Assembly: GCA_037349105.1 (NCBI GenBank) | Contig: JAYJMM010000124.1 | Span: 2,154,001 to 2,218,000, forward strand | Reading direction: 5' to 3' | DNA: 64,000 bases | From: Limnomonas spitsbergensis | Taxonomy: Eukaryota; Chlorophyta; Chlorophyceae; Chlamydomonadales | Shown here: one piece after another, positions 34,680 to 46,887 of the stretch | Numbering within the stretch: the stretch's first letter is position 1 | How the letters are laid out: each line of letters opens with the position of its first letter | Notes under the pieces: model-generated | Told to the model about the DNA's origin: nothing | The model's database searches: none | Seen by the model: only the letters and a program-made list of their open reading frames with translations | Made by a program: the position numbers and the translations under genes

Positions 34680-35560
34680 GGCAGGTGGGTCCAAACTCCT
34701 GTGCCAAGCCGCTGAGTGGCTAAACTGGGCCAATGAGGACTGAACCTTGCCTAGCCAACAAGCTGTGGCACAAGCAGTTGGGTTTCCTGTATCAGCCCCC
34801 CCAGCCATAGGCTGCGATGCAACAGCAATAAAGCAGCAGAAGCGCGCTGACAAACACAAAGCCAGTAACAGCGCGGATGTGGCTTCGGTCCAGGCTGCGC
34901 CGTTTCCTTAACTCTCACGCCTCACACGGTGCGTAGATTTCTCTCTTTCCTGAAGCCGGTGGCACAATTAGGTAGACAACATTTTGCAGCACTGACGCTA
35001 AGAGTGCGGCTGTGCGGACCGAACCACCTGTACAGGCCTACCGGGCGGCCACCACAAGGCTGATGGGGACCAAACTTTGAGAAACCAACTGCCAGTGGCC
35101 AAAGCAGCGGGGCTTGCGGCATCAGGCCCCCGTGGCTATAGGCCTTGAGGCAGACAAGCTTATGATGCAGTGAATAAGCAGTGCTGGTAGCGTGGTCCAC
35201 CTGCATCCTGGAGGGCTGCCTAAGAGAGTCAAGTCCTCGGATGTCAGTCACTTAAATTGTTAGTGCTGTAGTGAAACTTTGCGGGGCTGTCCAGCAGCCG
35301 TCCGTCACTTTGCCGTTAGGGACCACACATGGACAAGCTTACGGCCCGTGGCCCAAGCAACTGGGCGTGATGCACCATCCAGCACCCCCGGCCGCATGCC
35401 GTTATGCAGCCAGTGTCGTAATAGCGTGCCAGGCAAATAGTGATGGGGGCCAATAGGCTGATGGGGACTAAACCTTGACTGCAGGGAGTGTGCGGCCGGT
35501 GGCCCAAGCAACAGGGCTTCATGCATGTAGCCCCTGATCACATGCCGTAATGCAGCTAAA
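34680..35560 (+). repeat. Four units of the dispersed ~300-bp repeat
   Basis: Units start near 34,680, 35,040, 35,310 and 35,440, each with the AAACCTTGA, GGCC(A/C)(A/G)TGGC and GGGCTT...CCCC landmarks. Several end in AGCGCGCTGACAAACACA, which resembles the right end of the hAT-like elements in the hydrolase introns. Confidence 0.65.
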
Positions 35561-35769
35561 CTAAGTAAATTGTTCCTAAAAGGCGAGAACTGCACAGTGC
35601 CGGTAGCATGGGTTTGTGGGCTGCATTTTGCATTGCTTACTCTAAAGGTTGAGATACGTACCGTATACTTTGAGGCTTTTGGCCAGTGACCATTTCAAGA
35701 GGCCACAAATCACCTTCATTTGCGTGGCTGCAGGGTGGCCACTACGTGAAGTCAATCGATGGGGGCAGG

Positions 35770-35990
35770 GCCAAACCCATCTCCATCCCTCATGCACTAG
35801 CAGAATCTCTCATGCCCCATCCAATTAAAACCCTTATGCCACAGCTACGTTCCTCATGCACCATGTACATCCCTCATGCCGCAGCTCAATCCCTCATGCT
35901 TGCCTCAGCTCAATCACTGATACCCCAGATCAGCATCTCATGCCACAGGTCTAGCCCTGGTGCCCCATCTCAATCCCTCATCAGCTCATC
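35770..35990 (+). repeat. Short tandem units containing CTCAATCCCTCATGCC
   Basis: About nine imperfect units of 20-27 bp, each with TCATGCCxCAGCTCAATCCC or a variant. The same array stands in all blocks (1,010-1,115, 10,270-10,480, 20,050-20,190 and 29,540-29,730) with different unit numbers. Confidence 0.7.
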
Positions 35991-35999
35991 CCCTAGAAG

Positions 36000-38900
36000 A
36001 GCAGCCTCTCAGGGAGCCTGAGGGAGTTCATTCCCGCTTGAACAGACTGCGTCACAGGCAGCAGCACTCACCACGATACTTTGATGATCCGGAGCCTTGA
36101 AGGCGTGTGCAGACACGTCCGGGTTTGAGAGGCACAATGATGGTCGAGTGCTAGGGGGCGGACGAAGTACCGGTAGACGAGGTGAGTGGTGCCTCGCTGA
36201 CAAGGCGCAGAGGCGTGTTGAGGGAAGATGATGGCAAGGCGATGAAAATGTCCAGCAACCCAGATTTGACAACATCTTGCTGTTGTTGGAGGGGCAGACT
36301 GCAGGAAGCGAGAAAACAAATCAGGACAGAGAAAAAATCGACGGGAGGATCGCCATGGCAGTTAGGTTCACGACGATTCCTACCGGTGTTCGATAATCAG
36401 CTGATGAAGAAGCAGTGATGAACAAGCTTCTGATCCGCGAACCTCGCCTGATGCCAGCAAGTCACATGTGCGCCAGAAGGGTCGTGGCAGTTTGTGTTGA
36501 AGAAGTGGGGAGCTGAGATCAACAGGTGGGGCGTGTCCGACGTTGTACTGATCATGGCCAAGACACAAGGTTCCGTGTTTGTTTACATACATGTAATCTC
36601 TTTAAGGCGCTTGATTTCTAAATCACTTTTCTCAGATTTCAAAATTCGAACCCGCATGGAACCATGCATGGCAGGGCAGAGTGGGTGACGTCTGAGACTT
36701 CCTGCACGTTAACACACGGATACGATCAATGCATACAACTCAGCTATGCTACATGGTTTACAGCTGGGGGTGGAGTGCTGCAAGCAAGATCCAAGTGCAG
36801 TGCATTCTGACTGCATGGCTATGCCGCCACTTGGTGCGCCATGCGACAACGGTCGATTTGGCGGTCGGATCCGTTGTGGCTATTATGCTGGGCAGAGGGT
36901 CATCAATCAGGCTGTGGCGCATTGCTTTAAGATCAAGAGGGCAGAGGGCCCTGTGGGCTTCTGCAACGGATTTGGAACACATCTTTACACAACCCGATCA
37001 AGGTGGGGTGAGGAAATAGTGAAACAGGAGTGGAAAGTATGTACAAAGACCCATGCAGCATGCCATGCGAGACCTCATACAATGAACAGACACCTATCCT
37101 CCTCCACCCCCTGGGTAGAAATGTCTCCCATGTCAACCATCCATGTCTGATGTCTCTCTCCCCACCAGCCCCCTCCTCCACTTCAATTCGTCCACCTCAC
37201 TTTCGCTCTTGAGCCTGTCTTCTCCCGCACTGATATAAGTCTCTGATGGTCTAACCATCACCATTCCTATCGCCCCTTTCTCTGCTCTGTCTTCCCGGAA
37301 GCGGCCCGGCAGCAGGTGGCTGCCTCCGCACACAAAGCAGCAGGTTTCTCCTCCCTGACCACGGCTCTCGAGTCACTCAGGGGATTCCAGCACCTCCCCC
37401 ACTGCCCTACGCCAAATCTTACCACTGCTGCCTTTACTCACGCTCACCTTAGTCGCACCTCCCACGCTGCTTAACTCTAGACTTTCCAACTCCTTGCAAT
37501 GGTTTTGTGACTGGCTGTGTCCCTCTCCACCATCACCTCCCTCATGCACCACCATCATGACCCCCTGCTATCACTTATCCCAACCGTTTTGTATGTCCCA
37601 TCCTCACCATTGCTTCCTCCCTAACTGCCCATTATACTCGCATCAGCCGCCCCACACGTCAATGTGGGAATCATATTACCTTCAGCAAGCCAAGCTCACT
37701 GTTCTCCAATGCCCCGTCTTCTTAGTTCTTAGTTCTTACCATCACATTATCCAACCCTCCTCCCCATACTGTCTCCTCACTCGCATCCTCACCTCTTGCT
37801 TTCCTCTCCTTTCTCATCTCCACCTTCAGGACTGGGCACACACTTTACCCCGGCCACTGCTACTGGCCACTTTTCCCCCGCCATTTCCCCCTGGCTGCTA
37901 CCTCTGGCCACTTTCTCCCTGCCACTTTCCCCCCAGCCACTTTCTCCCTGCCACTTTTCCCTGGTCACTACTGCCGCCCACTTTTTCCCCGCCCAATTTC
38001 CCCCGGCCACAGCCGTCAGGCACACCACCTTATGCCATACCAGGTGCCATGCTGTTTTAGCGCCCGAAGGACTGCCAATCTTATAAGTGCATCATATTAG
38101 TCATATCCCCTTTCATATTTCCCACGCTCCATTCCCCCCCGACCCAGCCTCTGGCATCACTATTTCTCCCTAGGCTAGGGGCCATGCCGTTGTGGCTGTA
38201 CATCTGAAAGCTGAAGGATGCCTCCTTCCGCCCCCAAACAGCCTCTAGGTTCCTCACACTCTCACACATCCGTCCTCAACGCCGGCAACAATGCTTTCTG
38301 CTCGGTTGTCAGTCTGCTGCTGCCCAGCGCGGAATCGCCCTTGTGGCCTGCCTCCAGCCCCACCACCGGCCACACTGCTTTACACCATAGCTTCACACAT
38401 TTTCATACCATACTTGGCAGACCACCTTGGCCACCCGTCTTTGACACCGCCGCCGGACGCAGCGCTTCAAAGTAATTTCTCAAGCAACGGTTCTGCCACC
38501 CGCCCGGCTTGTATCCACCTTTGAGGCCTGCCTTCTGCCCCGCCTCAGGGAGCCCAATGGCAGCTCTGTCTGCAGAAGTAGCGCAGCGGCCTTTGACACT
38601 TTATCTGATATTTTGAGAATAACTAAGGAAAAGCGTTGGCAAGCAAGTCCTTCCCTGTCAGGGCTTGCTGCCGAAGCCCTTGCAGGGAAGGGCTTAGGCA
38701 GCAAGCAGTTATGCAGGTAAGGGGCTGGGCTTCGGGGTAAGTCAGCAAAGGCAAGGTGTCAAAGCCAAGGTACGGTACACATGGTTGGCGGTACCGGTAA
38801 GGGGCTCTGAGTTCTGTGTTAACAAACGAAGGTGTCAAAGATGATTATTTATCTCGGCCACTGCCATGATGGCTTTGTGCCATGCCATGATGGCTTTGTG

Positions 38901-39900
38901 CCATGCAGTCCTCCATGATCCTGTGACATTGTGAGATGCCCCTAGGTGACCCTTATATTTGTTTTAATCCATGCCCATTTGGGGTGCTGCTGAGTGGCCA
39001 CCTCTGGGCCAATGGGACTCTAAACCATGACAAGCCAACAGTTGGTTGCCAAGCAACGTGGCTTGCTGCACGAGGCCCCCGTGGCCACATGCCATGCAAC
39101 GGTTGAGTGAAATGTAGCATAAGTACACTGACTGCAATAAACTCTGCTACCAGGAGGCTGGAACTGTGGCACCAGTCCTTAGCTTCTGCCTGCGTGGCAT
39201 GGCTACCGGCAGTCCACCTGCGAGAGGTTCCCTTCAACGTGCTAGGAGCTGGGCTATCAGCACAGTTTTTACTGGGATCTCTAACTGTAATTCATGCGGA
39301 GATCTGGAACGGGTATTTACACCATGCAGGGCATGTCGTGTATGATCCGGTTGATCCCCTGGTGTGATCGTACCAGAGATCTTCGGACCACCGCACCGGA
39401 CCACACTTTCGCCGCACCTGGGCGCTGGGCATGATCCTCAGGCGCTCAAAACTTGTTGCCCTGATGATTGCCCTTGTGACCGTCCACCTCCTCAAAATAG
39501 CGCAGGACATCCGAGGTTGAGCGGCTTTAACAGCATGCGCCTTGAACATTGCGGATCGCATCATCACTGGATGGCTTGCTGCTTCGCTTTGTCCTGGTAC
39601 ATGCGTCGCGGGTGTTGGGCTCCAACGGTGACGAGGAAGCTGTGACGAAGAGGTTGCCGCCTACTGTTGCCATGTCCGGCTGGCGGTGTTCAACTTGGTC
39701 GACTACCGGTACTGCATGGACTGGCATGGGCGAAAGCTGAGGGGCATATGGCCCGGCCCTCAGGAAGGAGCTTTCTTAGGTGAGCAGGGTGCTTTCAACA
39801 AATGGCATGTCTGGATGTCTGCATATTTGCATGCTGATTTGCTGCCCCACTGCGTGTGCCACGTGCTTGACTGCTGCATACAATGATACAAGCAGGGGAA
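36000..39900. other. Intergenic region with repeat fragments and pyrimidine tracts
   Basis: 36,060-36,330 matches the block I/II segment around 1,200-1,460. An ORF at 36,746-37,000 (with Cys-Asp-Asn-Gly-Arg-Phe-Gly-Gly-Arg) has natural-looking composition but no recognised family. 37,840-38,010 is a run of GGCCACTTT(T/C)CCCCC-type units of 20-25 bp. 38,860-38,905 is a perfect tandem pair of ATGATGGCTTTGTGCCATGC. 38,985-39,110 is one ~300-bp repeat unit. I see no convincing gene. Confidence 0.4.
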
Positions 39901-39929
39901 AGAGCAAGCAGCAGAAGCAGCAGCAGCAG

Positions 39930-40216
39930 CCTGCCTGGTTGCTGCAACTCGGGTAGTTTGCAGCCAGTAGCCTGCCTGGTTGCAACACCTCGGGTAGGTT
40001 GCAGCCAGCAGCCTGCCTGGTTGCAACACCTGGGGTAGGTTGCAGCCATTAGCCTGCCTGGTTGCAACACCTGGGGTAGGTTGCAGCCATTAGCCTGCCT
40101 GGTTGCAACACCTAGGGTAGGTTGCAGCCAGCAGCCTGCCTGGTTGCGACACCTCAGGTGGTTTGCAGCCATTAGCCTGCCTGGGTACAGCATCTCGGGT
40201 GGCCTGTAGCCAGAAG
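39930..40216. repeat. 41-bp minisatellite, seven copies
   Basis: Seven units of 41 bp starting CCTGCCTGGTTGCAACACCT and ending GTTGCAGCCA(G/T)(C/T)AG. Central units are nearly identical and the outer ones are diverged, the usual pattern for a live tandem array. The minus-strand ORF through it is an artefact of the repeat. Confidence 0.92.
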
Positions 40217-41636
40217 CAAGCCCCACTTCCTGATGCTGCTGGTGCTCTAACACATTTTCAATGCTGATGGCAGCGCATGATTCACAGTTGTCCGTGAAGG
40301 TGTTCAATCCCCATGTTCTTTTGGGCTCCACTCAGTGTGCTGTCCAGATTTGAAAATTGGGTCCCGTTGATGGCTTGAATTTACACTCATATGTCGGTTA
40401 GATGAGCACCTGGAAATGTTTGGTTATTGTATCCCTCCTTTGTGACAATGTTTTCTCCCGGATGGATTTTCCTAGTATGATGGATATCTACCCCCCTACC
40501 TCCAGTCAAGGGATCAACTTGCTGCCCAGTTTCAGACCCCAAGATGCAAAGTTCTTAATTAATCCCCCTCAGGCTGAATTATGTTCCTCTCTTGAGGTTA
40601 CTCGCTCGTGTCTTTGCTGAATGACTTCCTTTCCTTACACATTTTGAAATGTGCACGCATTCTTCTTTATTTGCCTCCTTCAATATTGCAATTGTTTTTT
40701 AGTAAATTCGATTTTTAAATCCCTGCTGTCTGAACTCACCAAGTACATGTTGCGTTGTGTGCGAGAGGTGATCCTTCAGTATCTAATGATCCATGAAGTA
40801 AATCTACTCGGCAAAACCGAGGTGCAGTTAATGTTCAGTTGTGCAGTAAATAAAACTGTCGATATCAATCACGATCGGGCACATTTCGGTGCCTGCGGCG
40901 AGCTCTTCACCAATAGCTTGCTACTTCTGGTAAACACAATTAATTCCAAATGCCACCAAAAACATCCTTGATCTCAATGAGCAACATCAGCCTCCTCCAG
41001 CAAGTGGCGCAGACTGCTGATAGACCAGAACAAATATGCCGGGCTTAAAAAGGAAGAACGTGCCATGTCGCAGCTGAGGACGGTTCTCGCCTACTGAATG
41101 ACTGCGCTAGTATTCCCCTCCTCCCCCCCTTATGCATGGTGCAGTAAATTAGCCATGCGGGCAATGCACCCCTACGTCATGACAGCCACAATGGCACACG
41201 AGCACCGCATGCCTGACTGTGGATTAAAACCCTGCCAGAATACCAATGGCCTGCTGGTGCTGAAAAACTGCATACCGTTGCCATGAGTCCGCCGCCTATT
41301 CATTCAAAACAATACATCTTCACAAGACTCTTCAGTCTTCACACATCATGCGAGGCTGCTGGTTTAAAATTCCAGGTTCTGAAACAGAAAGAGAAACAGT
41401 AGTAAATCCTCCTGTTGGTGAACATTGCGTGACTGATGATTGAATTCAACACCAGAGAAGGTGACCTTACAGCTGACCAACAGTCACCTATAAATTGATG
41501 GTTAATTTATTATATTTGGGCGGCAGGCAAAATCTCTCATCCAGCAAAAGGCACTGCAATGTGCTTGTTGCCATGCCTTCATGAACTCAGGGCCTCATGC
41601 ATGTCCTAGCGATTGCGTGGCCTAGCTGAGCACAGC
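40217..41636. other. Intergenic stretch, no gene recognised
   Basis: AT-richer DNA. An ORF of 106 codons at 40,651-40,971 on the plus strand has no recognised family. Nothing else stands out. Confidence 0.35.
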
Positions 41637-41990
41637 TTATTTCATATCCTTCTCTCTCAAAGACCTCTCGGCTTCCATACACAGGCGCCGTGCCATGTCA
41701 ATGTTGGAGCTTGATACTGGTATGTTCATCTTCGTGCATTTGTCACGAAGCCATGACCCACCGTGGCGGCTCAGCGTGGCGGCTTGGTTTATTTCACTTT
41801 TAGTGATGCCACGCTCGACCAAACGCGGCCTTATCCTCATGTCTTTGGAATCTGCGTCGTTGGCCCGCAAGACCTCCTTGATCCCGGTGGCGTGGGTCTC
41901 CTCTTGTAGACGTTCATGCGTGACCCCTGTCCTTTTCTGTTGACTCCTGGTTTTGCCTTCATGGGAGATGAATCTTGATGTGCCTAACAA
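41637..41990 (-). CDS. Unidentified charged ORF, possible last exon
   Basis: A frame of 117 codons on the minus strand ends Glu-Lys-Asp-Met-Lys, stop. It is rich in Arg, Lys, Glu and Ser, with Leu-Val-Glu-Arg-Gly-Ile-Thr-Lys-Ser-Glu-Ile-Asn and Met-Ala-Arg-Arg-Leu-Cys-Met-Glu-Ala-Glu-Arg-Ser-Leu-Arg, which would form charged helices. AACAG at about 41,940 could be an acceptor. It may belong with the minus-strand ORF at 42,877-43,037. No domain recognised. Confidence 0.25.
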   Translation of the reverse strand: MLGTSRFISHEGKTRSQQKRTGVTHERLQEETHATGIKEVLRANDADSKDMRIRPRLVERGITKSEINQAATLSRHGGSWLRDKCTKMNIPVSSSNIDMARRLCMEAERSLREKDMK

Positions 41991-42876
41991 AATATGGTGG
42001 CACCGTTTTAATTATTATTAGACAGCAGTATTTGATGATAGTTAAACTTATGTGAGGACACTTAATGGACAAGAAATGACGGGCGTAGATGCAATGAAGA
42101 TTGCAAGATACATCATTCTGTGAGTTGGGGGAGGAAAGGTCCAGGGATGTGAGAGGAGTGATATGTGTTCAGAACGGTACCGGCAGTACTGGTGAAAGCT
42201 TTGCCTTCGGCTCTGCCGCCTGCCGTGAATCCCGTGGATTTAAATTTAAAAGTTTTTGACTAAAGATTACGGTAAGGAATACTCAAGAGGGCGCTAAGCT
42301 CTCCATGCTGACAATGTAACTTAGCAAATATTTGGAAACAAATTTACTTGTTTATTACAAATATAATAACAGTATTTCAAAACATGTAACAACAGGGTGC
42401 TGCAAGCTATATGGTGTTGGTGTCAATGCTGACAGGATCCGTCATCCATGCTGATTTAGTGCTTGATGTAGGACAATGTTGCAAGCCACGCTCAGGCGTT
42501 TTCTTTCTTTCTTTCTTGTTACTGCGTATGACAACTTGAAGCCGACGCCAAGTGTCCTCAGTACCGAACATCAATCGAAACAACGGCGGATGGCGCGCGC
42601 CCACACAGGCAACACGTTTTCTCCACACTGCTGTTTCGTGCCACACACTTCACGCGCTTCCCCATCCCAAGACGGGCTTCACACACCCGACACATCAGCT
42701 TCCTACACCGCAAAATGAATACTACGTGGTCCCGTTTGAGTGTAAACATAATTAGAACCACCGATTAGGACCCATAAATTTTCCGGGTACACATGCAAAG
42801 TTGCGGACGAGTGGCTATGTCTTATGAACACCTCGGTACCGTATTCGTGTAAAGGACTGTGCTGGAACTAGATTAC

Positions 42877-43037
42877 CAACCTTGGTTGGCATCGCTGGAG
42901 CTGCCAGTCTGTACACTTTTGCCGATGTCTCCCAGTGCATGCCCCTGGAAGAGGTAGTTGGTCGTCTTGTGGCTTTCAGAACCGCCACTATTAGCGCCAG
43001 ATGATGCGGTGGCATCCCTGTCAACACGCTTAGACAT
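42877..43037 (-). CDS. Possible first exon of an unidentified gene
   Basis: An ATG at 43,035-43,037 starts Met-Ser-Lys-Arg-Val-Asp-Arg-Asp-Ala and continues with Ser/Gly-rich sequence to Asp-Ala-Asn-Gln-Gly, where a GGTAATC resembling a donor precedes the in-frame stop. Only 23 bases separate this start from the ATG of the plus-strand ORF at 43,061. Unknown function. Confidence 0.25.
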
Positions 43038-43060
43038 ATGATGCCGCAGAGTGAGGCATA

Positions 43061-43402
43061 TGTCAGAACCAGACAAACCGACGAAACGCGTCATCGTATC
43101 TGACACAGCTCGAAACCTTGAGAGAATGCACATCGAATGTATGAGTTGGGAAATGATTCAACGCTTACAAGTCTATAGAAGAGAATTGTATACGATTTTT
43201 TTGTATGCGTTTGGCAGTGCTCAAGGTGCAGACGACTTGCGGAACTTATGGGGCCCCGACAAGGGAATTTGGATCGAAACGAATTCCTGCGCAAGTTGGA
43301 TCGATGGATGCATGCATGCGATGGAAATCGACACAACTTCCTACGAGTATGCTAAGCGTTGCTGGCGTGCTCTTCTTAGGACGTCAATTGCAATCATCTG
43401 AT
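43061..43402 (+). CDS. Unidentified 113-codon ORF
   Basis: An ATG at 43,061 begins Met-Ser-Glu-Pro-Asp-Lys-Pro-Thr-Lys-Arg-Val-Ile-Val-Ser-Asp. The composition is balanced and unlike a repeat product, with several Trp, Met and Cys residues (Trp-Ile-Asp-Gly-Cys-Met-His-Ala-Met). The ending Ile-Ala-Ile-Ile is hydrophobic. A coding-like acidic and Arg-rich stretch follows in another frame to 43,585, so it may be spliced to it across CCCACAG at 43,410. No family recognised. Confidence 0.28.
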
Positions 43403-43599
43403 TTACCCACAGCACAAGAATGCGCCCTGCAACTAATGCACCCGAGCCGACACCATATGGGCACTCAATCAGACGATATCGACGAAGCTGTCTCTCAGCA
43501 AGACCCGCATGTAGAAGAGGATGCCGGCGATCCCCATGTGGACGTCTACAGACGACGAGTCCGGAGACGGGCCCGGTTAGGATGAATCTGCGAGCAAGG

Positions 43600-44119
43600 A
43601 TGACGCAGGATATTATGGCCCAACCGGACACCTTGCCTGTTCCCATTCATGAATCATGCATGCATGCTTGTCTCCCATCCCCGCACCTTGTTGCCTGCCC
43701 TGTTCTTGAAGCTTCCCATCCTCACTCACCCTGCCCACATGCATGTCTGCTTTAGGTAGAGGATGATCTTAACAAGGAGGACGAGCAAGGAGAAGACTGA
43801 GGATAACAAGGATAGCCCGAGAGTTTGTTAAGGGTGTGAATGAGGTGTCCCATGTGCTGGCATTAGGCATGTGCATGACCTTGCTGACAACACATTATGC
43901 AGTTTGATACCATGTCAATCAGCCCTGCTGGTAATTGAACAAGAAGGACACGTCAGTCATCAGCTATGCATATGCCTGCCTATATATGGCATGACACTTC
44001 AATGACTTCACTGGCTGGAGCGCTGCAACGAGCTCGCCGCATGGCCGCCACGGTGCGTCTTAGGCATCATCTGCCTACACGCACCTGGCTGACGGCTGTT
44101 TACGCAGCGCTGGCGGCTA
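43600..44119. other. Intergenic stretch, nothing recognised
   Basis: Contains several ATGCATG words and no repeat or gene that I can support. Confidence 0.35.
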
Positions 44120-44730
44120 ACCACTATTTAGGTAGTGCCGGCGGCAAAGTACAGAGATGTGGTTTGGACCACCGATCACCTTCAGCTGCGGCACCTGGGC
44201 TGGTGGCAAGAGGAGGGATTTGGAGAGGGGATGGAGGGGGACTACCGGCGAGGAGAGGAGGGGGCATCTCTGAACACCATGTGCAGATGCTGCTGATACT
44301 TCTCAACTGGTCACTTCGAAATCTCAACTGAGAACTCAAAAAACAGGAGCTGACGGTGGGGCTGATGGGCAATTGACACTACCCCTTTGGCTCCATGATC
44401 CTTTTGGGCAAGGGGCCCACTGCCAGCTCCCTTTAATGAATATTTTGAATGCGATTGACCCATGCCCCGATCACTACATTCCTCTCCCAATCTCCGGGTC
44501 TGTGGACAGGTGATAAATCCAAACTGACACACGAAATGCACTTCACTAGCTCACTCATGTGGTAGGGCTGCATTCCCCTCCTAGACTACCGTCATGCCTG
44601 GCCGTGATCCCTGAACCCAGGTGCCCTCCTAAGCTACACACCCGCTTATCCCTGAACCCTTAACTTTGGTAGTGCCCTGCTAGGCTACCGTCCAGCTAAA
44701 ACCTAGATCATGAACCCCTGCTAGGCTCCC
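44120..44730. repeat. Diverged fragment of block I
   Basis: GAGCTGACGGTGGGGC, GGCAATTGAC, GGGCAAGGGGCCC, CATTCCTCTCCCA and the CCCTGAACCC tracts follow the order of 2,650-3,290 and 22,060-22,700, with many substitutions and deletions. Confidence 0.6.
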
Positions 44731-44739
44731 GTCTCGCTG

Positions 44740-45080
44740 CTAGCTCACAAAGGGAGTCTGAGGCCACCCACCTGGCCCACGGGTTTGTCACGGCCGATCG
44801 CTGTGCAGCTCAAATTCCTGGGGGACGCTCCAAGAGCTGTGGCAGGAGTTAAAGCGGGTATGGGTGGGGTTCCGGAGCCTCTGGCATGCTGCTTGCTGAT
44901 CTGGCGCGCCTGGGGCGGATCTTGATTCACGGCTTTTGGTTTGGTCAGGTCCGAGGGTTCTTCAATAGGCCTCAATGATCATGGCTGTGCATGGTAGCTG
45001 GAATTGAGCTTATCCCCCACCAGCCCCACGCGGCCGAGCGTTCAGCGGTGCCCAACGGGTATGCACCTTCCTAAACCCCT
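44740..45080 (+). repeat. Element T fragment
   Basis: GGGACGCTCCAAGAGC and GGAGCCTCTGGCATGC match 6,535-6,640, and GTAGCTGGAATTGAGCTTAT with GCGGCCGAGCGTTCAGC matches 7,045-7,105 and 16,145-16,205. Confidence 0.6.
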
Positions 45081-45591
45081 GGCAGCATGCTTGGCTAGGC
45101 AGCCACGACAGCATGACTTGTTAATGCAAGAGCTGGGTTGATGGTTTAAGGTTTAAATGCTGCTGTTGTGTATGGCATGCTTTAGCTGGGGGGCGTTTAT
45201 TGCTCCAGAGTGGGGCACGACAGTGGTTGCGTACAGCTCAGACGTGCTTCTCTTTGGCTCCTCTTCCACATCATGTTTTTTTACTGGCGGTCCCTTTGTC
45301 TGATACTGCCTTGGAGATGCTCTGTACACTTACCATCCTTAAGATGTGGGATTGCTAGCAGGAGCAACATGCAGACCAACTTATTGATCATAGGAAGTTA
45401 CTTTTACGCACGTGGATGGTATTCAGTCACGGGCCAAGACTTTTGGGGTACGCATAGTAGTTTACCGGTACCAAATATATTTTAAAAATGCGCGCTAGCG
45501 CGACTGATTGATTGGACATCCGTTCATAGATTGCTTACCGCCGTGGCCTGTTCTTCCAAGCACCTAACGAGGTATTTGATCCACGGGAGCG
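45081..45591. other. Intergenic stretch, nothing recognised
   Basis: A 91-codon hydrophobic ORF at 45,210-45,485 has no recognised family. No repeat identified. Confidence 0.35.
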
Positions 45592-45786
45592 GTGCATGAG
45601 TGCAGCTTTCCACAGCTGGACGTCTCCAGCTTGCAGCCCCCTGTCAGCAAAGGCGTGCAGCTGGAGGCCCTGCCTCGCATAGGTGCCTCACTAGATGCCA
45701 TGCTGGCATGCTGCGGAGCAGAAGGACAACAGTTGCAGTTTCCAATAGAGCTGAAGGCACCCTGCCCTTTCAAGAGAGAAATCTAG
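45592..45786 (+). CDS. Fragment resembling a YqaJ-type exonuclease
   Basis: An ATG-started frame of 64 codons includes Ile-Gly-Ala-Ser-Leu-Asp-Ala-Met-Leu and, 17 residues later, Pro-Ile-Glu-Leu-Lys-Ala-Pro-Cys-Pro-Phe. This spacing and wording resemble the core of YqaJ/lambda-exonuclease nucleases, Gly-Ala-Ser-Pro-Asp-Gly followed by Glu-x-Lys-Cys-Pro, including the metal-binding Asp and the Glu-x-Lys pair. It is far shorter than the usual domain of about 150 residues and stops at TAG (45,784). It could be one exon of a larger gene or a viral or transposon remnant. Similarity was judged by eye only. Confidence 0.35.
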   Translation: MHECSFPQLDVSSLQPPVSKGVQLEALPRIGASLDAMLACCGAEGQQLQFPIELKAPCPFKREI

Positions 45787-46670
45787 AGACAAAGAGAGGC
45801 ACAAAAAAGAAAAAACAGTTGCGACGGTATGAATGAGGTTTAAAACCTGAGCTGCGTGGTCCTAATCCCAATATCCCATGCCGTTCCATTCCTTTCAGTC
45901 AGTCACTGGGTGTATACGCCAAAGTCGCAGACATCTGTTTTTGTGTAACACCTATGAACGTACGATGATTGCTAATCCATGAATAAATCATTAGGAATTA
46001 ATCTTATGGCCGTGATTAGGCATGGGGGGGGAGGGGGGCGGTCAAATCATAAGAACCAAGTTTTTTCATGAATGAACAGGCGCCTTCTTGACAAGTCAGC
46101 GGTATTACACATGTGTGAACTGCTCCAACAGACTCTGCCACGTGATCCAGATTCGTGGGGGGCACATGGGCGGAAGCATGGGTGAACTACTGCAATTTCC
46201 ATGTAGAGTAATATTCCTCAGGCTGGCCGTCAAGCATTTCCCCTGCAATCTTACACTGGTCAAAGACATAACGGTAAGGATGCATTTTCTTTGTTGGGGA
46301 CAGACCATCATGCATGTTCCATGCATGCACTGCATTTTGGTACTAATGAACTTTTATGCATGCTCCATGCAGAGGGATATTTTGCTGAGACCCCCATGCA
46401 TGTGAGCTTGTCCCATGAGTTGTTTGAATCTGCAAACAACTGACCAGGATACATTTTCACGATAGCAGTTCCAGCTCACCTTCTGCTTCTGCTCGCAGAC
46501 CCAGCGCCTGATTTACACGATGCATTGGGGTCGCGATGTCCAAGGCCCTTCACCAACTTCGGCGTAAATGCGTGATGCACTGACCGTAGCTCTATCTGCA
46601 GCCGTGATCTGCAGCGTGTCTGGGCACACTGGACAGCGGCGAGGGTGGATGTCGAATGGAACTTGACCAC
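45787..46670. other. Intergenic stretch with short ORFs
   Basis: Contains G-runs near 46,025, repeated ATGCATG words near 46,310-46,400, and short ORFs on both strands that I cannot assign. Confidence 0.3.
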
Positions 46671-46676
46671 GGGGTC

Positions 46677-46880
46677 TCACAACACCGTTGCAACGAGCTG
46701 CACTACCTCATCGAAGGCGCTCGCTGTAAGCATCGCTGGCCGCTTTAAGCTAAAAAATCCCACATGCAAGATATCGGCAACTTGTTTGGGTCCGCGGACT
46801 ACGCCATCTTGTAGCTGCCTCCTCGCATCGATGGCTGTTAAAATACCAGGGGCCAGTCCTTTCAAATCAATTGCGGTACC
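46677..46880 (-). CDS. Unidentified ORF, possible last exon
   Basis: A minus-strand frame of about 62 codons (Lys-Gly-Leu-Ala-Pro-Gly-Ile-Leu-Thr-Ala-Ile-Asp...) ends Gln-Leu-Val-Ala-Thr-Val-Leu, stop. After that stop the frame stays open again to 46,476. The composition looks natural and helical but no family was recognised. It would be transcribed away from the hydrolase gene. Confidence 0.22.
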   Translation of the reverse strand, partial: GTAIDLKGLAPGILTAIDARRQLQDGVVRGPKQVADILHVGFFSLKRPAMLTASAFDEVVQLVATVL

Positions 46881-46887
46881 ATAATGA

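Noticed and set aside
39795..40331. 178-codon minus-strand ORF
   Set aside because: It is the translation of the 41-bp minisatellite plus flanks.
42558..42761. Cys-rich minus-strand ORF resembling the C-terminal zinc motif of piggyBac transposases
   Set aside because: The Cys spacing does not fit well, no transposase core or TTAA-flanked ends were found nearby.
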